Below the pieces are notes generated by a model. The model saw only the letters and a program-made list of their open reading frames with translations. It did not search any database and had not been told where the DNA came from. Positions 1 to 6,294 of a DNA stretch of 8,190 nucleotides are shown piece after piece; position 1 is the stretch's first letter, and each line of letters starts with the position of its first letter. Source of the stretch: Planctomycetales bacterium. Lineage in GTDB: Bacteria; Planctomycetota; Planctomycetia; Isosphaerales; Isosphaeraceae. Both the position numbers and the translations under genes were made by a program. The stretch spans positions 1-8,190 of the forward strand of contig DAIDJI010000220.1 of the NCBI GenBank assembly GCA_027451455.1. Reading direction: 5' to 3'.

Positions 1-1
1 G

Positions 2-394
2 TCGTTCGGCGTCTATCAGCGCGACGGGGCGGCCACGACCGTGACGGTCCGGTTCGCACCCGAGGCGGCGCGGTACATCCAGGAATCGCGGTGGCACGCG
101 TGCGAGCGGTTGACGCCGCAGCCCGACGGCGGGGTGGAGGCGGAGTTCCGGCTTTCCAGTACCGAGGAACTGAAACGATGGGTGCTGGGCTTCGGGGCCA
201 AGGCGGTGGTCCTGGGGCCAGAATCGCTGCGGCGCGAGATCGCCGAAGAGCTGGCCGCCCTTGCGGCAGCCTATGCCACCCCGGCCCACCCGCTGAACGT
301 CAGCCGGGGCGGCAAGCCGCTCGTCGGTCCCCGGGGGATGCGGGACGTCGAGGTCGGCGAATCCGAGTCCACGGAGGTCGGCCGATGCCGATGA
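2..394 (+). CDS. WYL-domain transcriptional regulator, C-terminal part (5' truncated by window edge)
   Basis: Open frame from the left edge to TGA at 392-394, giving the last 130 residues. The segment resembles the end of WYL-family regulators, including the C-terminal extension (WCX) that follows the WYL core. It has a TVTVRFAPEAARYIQE-type beta strand plus helix, a short strand rich in charged and aromatic residues, then SSTEELKRWVLGFGAKAVVLGP and a final helix with REIAEELAAL. Family members are usually about 320-340 residues, with an N-terminal helix-turn-helix that binds DNA and a WYL domain thought to sense a ligand, often nucleic acid; that half lies outside the window. The last 25 or so residues (polar, Gly/Ser-rich) look like an unstructured tail. 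WYL regulators are repeatedly found beside CRISPR-Cas loci, and a Synechocystis WYL-type protein (Sll7009) is reported to repress a I-D CRISPR locus, so control of the operon downstream is plausible but inferred. Confidence 0.85.
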   Translation, partial: SFGVYQRDGAATTVTVRFAPEAARYIQESRWHACERLTPQPDGGVEAEFRLSSTEELKRWVLGFGAKAVVLGPESLRREIAEELAALAAAYATPAHPLNVSRGGKPLVGPRGMRDVEVGESESTEVGRCR

Positions 395-457
395 TTGATC
401 TCACCCCCGGCCTGCCCGAGGGAGAAGTTCGGTCGACGGGGGATAGCTGGCCCCGGG

Positions 458-481
458 GAGGTGTCCCGATCACGGGACCTC
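458..481 (+). terminator. Possible hairpin downstream of the WYL gene
   Basis: GTCCCG (463-468) pairs with CGGGAC (473-478) around an ATCA loop. After a two-base bulge (461-462), GAG (458-460) can pair with CTC (479-481). It lies 64 bases after the WYL stop codon and could end that transcript. No T tract follows, so it does not meet the usual intrinsic terminator pattern, and in GC-rich DNA stems of this size arise by chance. Confidence 0.25.
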
Positions 482-613
482 GCCTCGTTCGGGCTTCGCG
501 ATCGAACGGAGCGATCGTCGGACAAGGTGCCAGGATGATGCCGGCGTTCGCGAATCGACCGAGGTATCCTCTTCGAGATCGCCCGAGGGCGTCATAGTCT
601 CGCGTGGCTGCGG

Positions 614-632
614 ATTCCTACCGGTTAGGAAT
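614..632. promoter_or_regulatory. Dyad-symmetric site, possible operator
   Basis: Perfect 7-base inverted arms ATTCCTA (614-620) and TAGGAAT (626-632) flank CCGGT. The arms are AT-rich in GC-rich surroundings, and the site sits in non-coding DNA about 180 bases before the sigma-like gene, between two genes for putative DNA-binding proteins. This is what an operator for a dimeric regulator looks like. I saw no second copy in the window, so the protein that would bind is unknown; the WYL regulator is the nearest candidate. Confidence 0.35.
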
Positions 633-758
633 ACGCACGTCTGCTCAACGCCCGTAGGCGTAGGGTTCAGCCATCAAAATATCCCCTCAGTCGGCCCAGG
701 AACAACCAGCATTTTTTCCCCAGGCCGGTTGATTCTTCGACCTCGAGGCGGGATTTAC

Positions 759-767
759 TGGTAAGAT
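759..767 (+). promoter_or_regulatory. Candidate extended -10 promoter element for the sigma-cas operon
   Basis: TGGTAAGAT fits TGnTAnnAT, an extended -10. The hexamer TAAGAT (762-767) ends 44 bases before the GTG at 812, implying a leader of roughly 35-40 bases. No good -35 lies 16-18 bases upstream; the TTGATT at 729-734 is about 27 bases away, too far. The call rests on position and on the -10 match only, and an operon driven by an alternative sigma factor need not have this motif. Confidence 0.25.
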
Positions 768-811
768 CGCGGCCTAGTTAGCAAGACTCACGTCATTCGG
801 AGGGATGATTC

Positions 812-1351
812 GTGACGACCGAATTGCGAGTGGACTGGAAGATCGGATCGCCGTATATGGACCTGATCCGACGACTGACTGCCGCCGCGGCCCGGGGCTG
901 GAAGGATCGTGATCCATTCGAGGCCCTGTCGGCGGTCTGGTCGGGGTTGAGCACTCTCTATCCCGAAGACTCGCTGGTCGATCCGGCCGACGGGCTCCTC
1001 CGGACGATCGTACACCGGCGAGTCTCGAACGACCTCAGCCGATCGAAGGGAAGGGCGACGATAGGGGACCGGTTGGTCTCCTCGGACCCAGGGATTTTCG
1101 AGGTCCCCGACTCAAGCTCCCCGTCCCCGGATCGAGAACTGGAGGACCAAGAACTGATCGATCGGTTCTGGGCCGAGCTGGCCGGCCTGAGCCACAGGCG
1201 CCGAGAGGCCGTGCTCTGCAAGCTGGGCCTGGCACGCGTCGGGTCGGCCGTCGAACTGGCCCGGAGCTGGGGCACCTCGCCGCAGAATGTCCACAGGCTG
1301 GCGAAGAAGGGGCTGGAACAACTCCGGGCCGCCCTCGCCGAATTCGAGTGA
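812..1351 (+). CDS. Divergent sigma-70/ECF-like protein, first gene of the cas operon
   Basis: 179 residues. Start GTG at 812 is set by GGAGGG (799-804) seven bases upstream. Residues about 14-85 resemble a divergent region 2: a helix around 15-30, the acidic segment DPFEALSAVWSGL at 34-46 in the place of the ECF region 2.2 core-binding helix, then LLRTIVHRRVSNDLSR (62-77), like the ECF 2.4 helix that reads the -10. An acidic, Ser/Pro-rich linker (90-112) leads to a clear region 4 helix-turn-helix. There LSHRRREAVL (126-135) and VELARSWGTSPQNVHRLAKK (147-166) match the sigma-4 pattern, with recognition helix about 156-171. The likely role is to direct RNA polymerase, or to act as a sigma-like DNA-binding regulator. 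It is 60 bases ahead of cas6 on the same strand, so probably co-transcribed. Its first 40 codons have about 72% G/C third positions, lower than neighbours. Fold confidence is good; that it controls this operon is inference. Confidence 0.75.
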   Translation: MTTELRVDWKIGSPYMDLIRRLTAAAARGWKDRDPFEALSAVWSGLSTLYPEDSLVDPADGLLRTIVHRRVSNDLSRSKGRATIGDRLVSSDPGIFEVPDSSSPSPDRELEDQELIDRFWAELAGLSHRRREAVLCKLGLARVGSAVELARSWGTSPQNVHRLAKKGLEQLRAALAEFE

Positions 1352-1411
1352 GGGCCAGCCGGGCCATCCGTGTAAGTCATCGCCGCGAGGATACGATCGA
1401 GGAACATGCCG

Positions 1412-2035
1412 ATGGTCGACTTGGCGTTCGAGATCCGCGGGGGCCCGATCCCCCTCGACTATGGTTACGCCCTCTTCGGAGCAATCAGCCGGATCGTACC
1501 GGCGATCCATGGCGACCAGCGGATCGGCGTCCACCCAATCCGGGGCGTGAAGCTGGCCCGAGGGCGGCTCACACTCGTGCCCCGTTCCCGTCTCCGCCTT
1601 CGACTTCCCGAGGAAGAGATCGGCGCTTACCTGCCCCTGGGCGGAGTTCGACTCGACCTTGACGGTACACCCATTGAAGTCGGCTTTCCCCGCGCGGAGC
1701 CACTGCGTCCCCGGCCATCGCTGATCTCTCGCCTGGTGACGATCGGTCATCACCAAGAGCCCGAGGGCTTCCTCGATAGCGCCCGCCGTCGGCTCACCGA
1801 GATGAGCATCCAGGCCACCGCCTCATACTTGCCCTCGCCGGACCCCGCGCGAGCTGGAGAGCCCAGCCGCCGTATTCTCGTGGTCAAGGGCCGTCGGATC
1901 GTCGGCTATCCGCTGCGGATCGACGGCCTGACGGCCGAGGAATCGCTGACGGTCCAGGAGCAGGGCATCGGCAGCCGGAGGCGGATGGGATGTGGTGTGT
2001 TCGTGGCGGAGGGAGGAGCTCCGACCCATGCGTAG
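1412..2035 (+). CDS. cas6: Cas6 CRISPR RNA endoribonuclease, Cmx6 type
   Basis: 207 residues from ATG 1412. GAGG (1399-1402) is 9 bases before this ATG but only 3 before the in-frame ATG at 1406, so 1412 is preferred; 1406 would add Met-Pro. Cas6 cuts pre-crRNA at the 3' base of the repeat hairpin and usually stays on the crRNA. The protein shows the Cmx6 pattern: an N-terminal ferredoxin-like strand (VDLAFEIRG) followed by DYGYALFGAISRIVPAIH (16-33), then a GVHPIRG strand (39-45), SRLRLRLPEEEI (59-70), SRLVTIGHH (106-114), and the Cas6/RAMP glycine-rich loop GIGSRRRMGCGVF near the C terminus (185-197). His33, His41, His113 and His114 are candidates for the catalytic general base; the sequence alone does not settle which. 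The length is normal for the family. Its end overlaps the cas3 start by 8 bases, suggesting coupled translation. Confidence 0.88.
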   Translation: MVDLAFEIRGGPIPLDYGYALFGAISRIVPAIHGDQRIGVHPIRGVKLARGRLTLVPRSRLRLRLPEEEIGAYLPLGGVRLDLDGTPIEVGFPRAEPLRPRPSLISRLVTIGHHQEPEGFLDSARRRLTEMSIQATASYLPSPDPARAGEPSRRILVVKGRRIVGYPLRIDGLTAEESLTVQEQGIGSRRRMGCGVFVAEGGAPTHA

Positions 2036-4484
2036 CCCCCGACCTGCGACGAACCCCAGCGAGCCGATGGCCAAGCCCAACAGGACGCTGATCGAACACA
2101 CCGACGACGTCGTGGTGGCATTCCGGTCGATGTTCGGTTCGGAAGAGAACCCGACGGAGCTCGCGCGACGCTGGCTCGTCTTCTTCCGGCTCGGCGAGAC
2201 CGACCTCAGATCCTTCCTTCGCAATGGCTTGCTTAGCTGCCGCGTGCATGATTGGGGCAAGGCGAACACAGGCTTCACTGCGATGCTCTTCCGGACCGGT
2301 GTCCAGTCGGTCCGGCACGAGGTCATCTCGGCCCTGATCCTGACGCAACCGTCGATGTGGGCCTGGCTCGAAGGTATCGAAGGGATCGACTTGCCGCTGG
2401 TGCTCGCCGCCGTGGCCGGGCACCATTTCAAGGCTGCGGAGCCGGAAAGCTGGGAAAATCCCGCCGAGTTCGGAACGATCCAGCCGGATGCTCCCGAGGT
2501 CTTCGCCCTGACCTGGCCCCATCCGAAGGTCCGCGCCGAGGTTGACGCCCTGGCGCAAGAGTTCGGCATTTCCGGTCCCATCCCGGACGACGTGCCGAGC
2601 ATCTGGAGGGTCGGGAGGCCGAGGCCTGATGCAGCGGACTACAAGAAGGAGGGGCGCAAGCGGGCTTGTCGGCTCCTCAATGGATTGCGGGACGAGATCC
2701 AGGGCCGTCCCGCGGAGTCACGCTCCCGGATGCTCCGCGCCCTGCGCTCGGCCCTGATCGCCGCCGACTCGGCCGGCTCGGCGCTCTTCCGCACCCACGA
2801 CGAGGCGGGTGGTGGAGGCGATGTCCGCGACCACATCCGCAACTGGATCGCCGAGGCATTTGAACCCGAAAAGCGGCTGGACGAGGCACGGATCTGGTCC
2901 GCGGTCATCAACCCGCGGATCAGCACGACCACCGCCCCGGACCGTATCTTCCCGTGGAATGAGTTCCAGGAAGCGTGCGCCGACCCGGCCCGCGTCCCGG
3001 CTCGGGCGCTCCTGCTCGCCCCGTGCGGCAGCGGCAAGACGCTCGCGGCCTGGAGATGGATCGCGGCCCGATGTCGGGAACGGCCGATTGCCCGGGCCAT
3101 CTTCCTCTACCCGACGCGGGGGACCGCGACCGAGGGATTCCGCGATTACGTCGGCCACGCCGGCCCCGAGCTCGCCGCCCTGGTCCACGGCACGGCCCAA
3201 CTCGACCTGGAGCATATCCGGCCCGACCCGGGCAGCGAGGATCGCATCGGCCAGGCCCGTCTCTTCTCGCTCCAGCAATGGCCGAGGCGGGTGTTCTCGG
3301 CGACGGTGGACCAGTTCCTCGCCTTTCTCCAGCACGACTACGGGTCTACATGCCTCCTGCCCCTACTGGCCGATTCGGCGCTCGTCCTCGACGAGGTCCA
3401 CAGCTACGACCGGGGTATGTTCACCGCCCTGACCCAGTTCCTCGAGCACTTTGATATCCCCGTCCTGGCGATGACCGCCACGATGCTCGAACGTCGCAAG
3501 ACGGACCTCACCCCCTACCTGACCGAGGTGAATGGGCTCGACTTCAGTCGGGACGATTCGCGGCTGCGGCTCATCGCTAATCACCCTCGGTACGAGGTGA
3601 GCTGGGTCGCCGGGAAGGACGAGGCCAGGGTCGCGGCAGAGACGGCCTTGCGAGAAAACCTACGCGTGCTCTGGGTCGTCAACCGGGTCGATCGTGCCCA
3701 GGAACTGGCCCACGAATTTTCCAGGAACCTGGATGCCGATCGCCCGACGACGCGTTCCGGGGCCAACCTGTTCGTCTATCACAGCCGTTTCCGACTGCGT
3801 GACCGCCGCGTGCGTCATGAAGAAGTCGTCGCCGCATTCAGGCGCATCGAAGGGCATGAACCAAGGGCCATGCTAGCCCTCACGACCCAGGTCTGCGAAC
3901 TTTCACTCGACCTGGATTGTGATGTGTTGATCACGGAATTTGCCCCTGTCTCCGCGCTCATCCAGCGGTTCGGTCGCTGCTGCCGCGACCAGAAGGCTCA
4001 CGAGACTGGGAGAACTGGTCGGGCGATCCTCTACCCCCCCGAGTCGACCGAGCCGTACACCGCGGACGAGATGATGGACGTCCCGGGGTTCGTCGGCGAG
4101 ATCGCCGGCAAGGTTGTCTCGCAGGCGGGTCTGGAGGAGCAGATTGCGACGCTCAATGGGAAGGGATTCCTCTCCAAGCCTGCCCGTTTCATCGCCGACG
4201 GCCCCTGGGCCGCCGCCGGCCAGGACCACTTCCGTGACGGTGAAGAATACACATGTCAGGCGATCTTGCCGGGCGACGAGGGCGAGTACCAGACGCTCGA
4301 CCGGCCCCCGACGAGGTATCGCGCCCAGGAGCTCATCGTGCCGATCCTGAAGAAGGATGCCGACCGGTCGAAGAGGCCGCTCTGGATGCCCTCCTGGCTG
4401 ACATTTGCGGAGATGCGGCGTCACGGCTACCTCCCCGCTCTGGGTTACTTCGAAAAGGCGGGCGGCGGCTTCATTATTTCCTGA
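2028..4484 (+). CDS. cas3: Cas3 helicase-nuclease
   Basis: 818 residues. ATG 2028 follows a purine-rich ribosome site (GGAGGGAGGAG, 2008-2018); GTG 1992 and ATG 2067 are less well supported. Cas3 is recruited by target-bound Cascade, unwinds the non-target strand 3' to 5' with ATP and cuts it. N-terminal HD nuclease: His24, His74-Asp75 in HDWGK, His97 in RHE and His132-His133 in GHH, so the metal-binding set looks complete. Superfamily 2 helicase: Walker A APCGSGKT (331-338), DEVH box (455-458), TAT motif III (483-485), TTQVCELSLDLD motif V region (619-630) and QRFGRCCR motif VI (646-653). A C-terminal domain follows and ends in hydrophobic/Gly residues, as in other Cas3 proteins. Length and motif order are those of a full single-chain Cas3 with HD first; no frameshift or lost catalytic residue was seen, so it is probably active. 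The stop codon lies 25 bases before the cas8 start. Confidence 0.95.
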   Translation: MRSPRPATNPSEPMAKPNRTLIEHTDDVVVAFRSMFGSEENPTELARRWLVFFRLGETDLRSFLRNGLLSCRVHDWGKANTGFTAMLFRTGVQSVRHEVISALILTQPSMWAWLEGIEGIDLPLVLAAVAGHHFKAAEPESWENPAEFGTIQPDAPEVFALTWPHPKVRAEVDALAQEFGISGPIPDDVPSIWRVGRPRPDAADYKKEGRKRACRLLNGLRDEIQGRPAESRSRMLRALRSALIAADSAGSALFRTHDEAGGGGDVRDHIRNWIAEAFEPEKRLDEARIWSAVINPRISTTTAPDRIFPWNEFQEACADPARVPARALLLAPCGSGKTLAAWRWIAARCRERPIARAIFLYPTRGTATEGFRDYVGHAGPELAALVHGTAQLDLEHIRPDPGSEDRIGQARLFSLQQWPRRVFSATVDQFLAFLQHDYGSTCLLPLLADSALVLDEVHSYDRGMFTALTQFLEHFDIPVLAMTATMLERRKTDLTPYLTEVNGLDFSRDDSRLRLIANHPRYEVSWVAGKDEARVAAETALRENLRVLWVVNRVDRAQELAHEFSRNLDADRPTTRSGANLFVYHSRFRLRDRRVRHEEVVAAFRRIEGHEPRAMLALTTQVCELSLDLDCDVLITEFAPVSALIQRFGRCCRDQKAHETGRTGRAILYPPESTEPYTADEMMDVPGFVGEIAGKVVSQAGLEEQIATLNGKGFLSKPARFIADGPWAAAGQDHFRDGEEYTCQAILPGDEGEYQTLDRPPTRYRAQELIVPILKKDADRSKRPLWMPSWLTFAEMRRHGYLPALGYFEKAGGGFIIS

Positions 4485-4497
4485 CCCCGATCGAGAC

Positions 4498-4504
4498 GAG
4501 GTGA
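4498..4504 (+). promoter_or_regulatory. Ribosome binding site deciding the cas8 start
   Basis: GAGGTGA matches the anti-Shine-Dalgarno core and ends five bases before GTG 4510. The alternative GTG at 4501 lies inside this motif, which makes 4510 the better start. Confidence 0.6.
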
Positions 4505-4509
4505 TTCCC

Positions 4510-6294
4510 GTGGCGAAGAAGTCCGCGAAGTCCGCGGCGCCGGAGTCGGTCGAGGTCTGCTACGACCTCCGCGATCTCTCCTCGGCCCAGCACAAGGCGG
4601 GACTGGCGGGGCTGCTCTTGCAGATCGAGGACATGCGCGAACGCCGTCAGGTCGGGCAGCTACTCTCATCCTGCGAGATCCCTGAGGTCATTGAACAGAC
4701 GCCGACGACGGCCAGGATTCGCTTCACGGAGCGTTCGGTCCAGGATCTCTTCGACGATCTGTACGACGCCGAGATGGTCGAGGTAAAGAGCAAGTCGAAG
4801 TGGCAGGGCGCGACGGCCAAGCGGGAAGAGCCCAATCCGAACGCCGGGCCGGGCGAGCCGAAGCGTTTGTACGTTTACGACACGGTCCGACCGAAGGGCC
4901 ACTTCCTGGGGAGGTACACCGAGGGAGAGAAAGAACGTTGGCACAAGCTCTGGCGCGACATGATCTACGCCGTCCCCCGCAACAAGCCGACGACCCGTCT
5001 GGCGTACAAGAGCCGCGCCGCCGTCCCGAAGGTGCCAACCCGGGAAGGAGCCGATGCCTGGAAGGACCTGGTCGCCCGCCAGAAGGCGCTGGCGCTGGGG
5101 AAGGCCGTCACCGCCGAACTGGCCGGCTCGCTGATGCTGGCCGTGCAGGCGGCCACGGCCGAGGCCGTGCCCTTCGAGGATCGGGTCGAGACGCAGCTCC
5201 TCCTCCACTTCTGGCCGCTGACGGCCCGCGTCTTCGTCCCCCAGCGGGTCGACGCCGACGGCAAGTCCGAGTTCGTCGGCTACGCGCTGGCGATCCCGGA
5301 GGTCGAGCATCTGGGGAAATTCTGCGATCGCTACAAGCACCTGCTCGAGAGGCTCGACGCCCGGAGGAACCTGTTCCGCCCGGCGGGCGCGGTCATCGCC
5401 CTGCCCGAGCAGGGGCCGCTGGAGTTCCTCCGCGACCTCGACCGGATGGCCGCTGAGAGGGCCGTCGCCGAGGGCCCGTCCGCATATGTGGCAGGGATGG
5501 AGTTCTTCCACATGGTCGTGGCCGGCAACAACGTCAAGCTCCGGGCCCACGGGCGCATCCCGGTCGAAGAAGGGCTGCTCGAGGACTATGCGAGGATCCG
5601 ACACGAATCCTCCAACCCCGTCTTCCTCGCCGGCAGGCTCCTGGGCCTTTTGCGCGCCCGGCCCTGGTATGACGAACTCGACACGGCGATCCACGAGCGG
5701 GAGTGGTGGCACTTTATCCATTCCAGTCAGGAGCGCCGCCGCACCCCGACGGCCATGATCGGCTTCGCGTGGGAAGTCGATCGGTATTTCAATCGACTCC
5801 GGTCCTGCGGACCGGATTCCTCGAACCCGGGAGCCCCTCCGATGGAACAACTCGCCGCGTCGCCCGAGGCGGTCGACGCGATCGTCTACGAGATGGTCCG
5901 CGTCTATGTCCGCGAGCGCGCCTGCGCCCGCGCCGGCGTCGACCCAGGGGAGAAGGACTGGTGGACCCGGACGGCCGACGAGCGTCGAGACGTCTGCGCG
6001 AAGCTCTTCCTCGAACTCCGATCGCGCCACGGCGACGACTTCGTCGGCCACTTCACCGATACGTTCGCCTCGGTCGCCCAGTGGCTCGACGAGGACCGTT
6101 TCCTGCTCGTCTCCCGGGCCCTGATGCGCCCGTACGCGGACGAGGACGGCCCCGACCGCCCGCGCACCCGGGACGACATCAAGACCCTGACGATGCTCGC
6201 CCTCTCCGCCCATTCCCGAAGCCTCAGGACCAGGGACACGGCCGACGCCACGGGGCCCGCCGCGCCCGAAACCGAAACGGAGAACGCCGGATGA
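4510..6294 (+). CDS. cas8: Cas8 large subunit of Cascade, Cmx8 type (I-MYXAN)
   Basis: 594 residues from GTG 4510 (see the ribosome site at 4498-4504). The frame is open further upstream, but that part overlaps cas3. Cas8 recognises the PAM and helps open the target duplex. The N terminus carries YDLRDLSSAQHKAGLAGLLL (18-37), which I recognise as the signature start of I-MYXAN Cmx8 proteins. The rest is family-specific and poorly conserved: a basic patch near residues 90-110 (KSKSKW, KREEPNP), an Arg/Lys-rich stretch near 130-190, then a mostly helical C-terminal part. A Ser/Pro/Gly linker (about 434-444) precedes Met445, which begins a helical domain of about 150 residues and could be translated on its own (see 5842-6294). 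The position between cas3 and cas7 fits the large subunit. The last codons overlap cas7 as ATGA. Assignment rests on the N-terminal signature, length and context; Cas8 families diverge too much for residue-level claims. Confidence 0.85.
   Translation: MAKKSAKSAAPESVEVCYDLRDLSSAQHKAGLAGLLLQIEDMRERRQVGQLLSSCEIPEVIEQTPTTARIRFTERSVQDLFDDLYDAEMVEVKSKSKWQGATAKREEPNPNAGPGEPKRLYVYDTVRPKGHFLGRYTEGEKERWHKLWRDMIYAVPRNKPTTRLAYKSRAAVPKVPTREGADAWKDLVARQKALALGKAVTAELAGSLMLAVQAATAEAVPFEDRVETQLLLHFWPLTARVFVPQRVDADGKSEFVGYALAIPEVEHLGKFCDRYKHLLERLDARRNLFRPAGAVIALPEQGPLEFLRDLDRMAAERAVAEGPSAYVAGMEFFHMVVAGNNVKLRAHGRIPVEEGLLEDYARIRHESSNPVFLAGRLLGLLRARPWYDELDTAIHEREWWHFIHSSQERRRTPTAMIGFAWEVDRYFNRLRSCGPDSSNPGAPPMEQLAASPEAVDAIVYEMVRVYVRERACARAGVDPGEKDWWTRTADERRDVCAKLFLELRSRHGDDFVGHFTDTFASVAQWLDEDRFLLVSRALMRPYADEDGPDRPRTRDDIKTLTMLALSAHSRSLRTRDTADATGPAAPETETENAG
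5829..5833 (+). promoter_or_regulatory. Internal ribosome binding site within cas8
   Basis: GGGAG eight bases before an in-frame ATG (5842), inside the segment encoding a Pro/Gly/Ser linker. Purine-rich sequence with this spacing is what internal initiation of a small subunit would need. Confidence 0.5.
5842..6294 (+). CDS. cas11: Putative Cas11 small subunit from internal start in cas8
   Basis: In-frame ATG at codon 445 of cas8, with GGGAG eight bases upstream, would give a 150-residue protein identical to the Cas8 C terminus. It starts MEQLAASPEAVDAIVYEMV and reads as mostly helical, with segments at about 8-30, 42-60, 68-85, 88-100 and 115-128, and an acidic, Thr/Ala-rich tail. Size and helical character suit Cas11, several copies of which line Cascade and hold the target strand. 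In I-B, I-C and I-D systems Cas11 is known to be made by internal initiation in the large-subunit gene. This operon has no separate cas11, and no room for one between the visible cas genes. The start and its ribosome site are seen; that the product is made and acts as Cas11 is inference. Confidence 0.55.
   Translation: MEQLAASPEAVDAIVYEMVRVYVRERACARAGVDPGEKDWWTRTADERRDVCAKLFLELRSRHGDDFVGHFTDTFASVAQWLDEDRFLLVSRALMRPYADEDGPDRPRTRDDIKTLTMLALSAHSRSLRTRDTADATGPAAPETETENAG

Larger units (their letters stand above)
395..811. other. Intergenic region upstream of the sigma-cas operon
   Basis: A 417-base stretch without a convincing gene. An open frame 385-597 (70 codons) begins at an ATG overlapping the end of the WYL gene and has a good Shine-Dalgarno (GGAGG, 373-377). 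By hand count only about 64% of its third positions are G or C, against 85-95% in the first 40 codons of the neighbouring cas genes, and the product is Arg/Pro-rich without a recognisable motif, so I do not call it. The part from about 660 to 720 is AT-richer than the rest of the window and includes a run of six T (712-717). Other visible elements are a hairpin (458-481), a dyad (614-632), two copies of GCGATCG 13 bases apart (498-504, 511-517) and a possible extended -10 (759-767). No CRISPR repeats, tRNA or riboswitch were recognised. Confidence 0.6.

Noticed and set aside
385..597. Small forward frame of 70 codons with a good ribosome site overlapping the end of the WYL gene
   Set aside because: Third-position GC is about 64%, far below neighbours, and the product is low-complexity Arg/Pro-rich with no motif; kept only as a possible remnant start (see finding).
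692..727. Possible stem CGGCC/GGCCG around the T run at 712-717
   Set aside because: The T run lies in the loop rather than after the stem, and the loop of about 26 bases is too long for a terminator.
395..811. CRISPR repeats or a leader upstream of the cas genes
   Set aside because: No direct repeats of 25-40 bases with regular spacing were seen; the array is more likely to lie beyond the right edge.
1823..2602. Minus-strand frame of 259 codons across the cas6/cas3 junction
   Set aside because: Antisense to the Cas6 glycine-rich loop and the Cas3 HD domain; Ser/Arg-rich product typical of shadow frames.
4405..4509. Upstream extension of cas8 to an earlier start inside cas3
   Set aside because: It would overlap cas3 by about 80 bases and encodes no conserved residues; GTG 4510 has a strong ribosome site.
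4666..6213. Long open frame on the minus strand (515 codons) across cas8
   Set aside because: Antisense to a well-supported gene; long shadow frames are expected where third positions are almost all G/C, and the product shows no family features.
5703..6290. Forward open frame extending cas7 upstream by 196 codons
   Set aside because: Arg/Pro-rich shadow of cas8; the DevR-type N terminus MNLFATVLTH begins exactly at the ATGA overlap at 6291.
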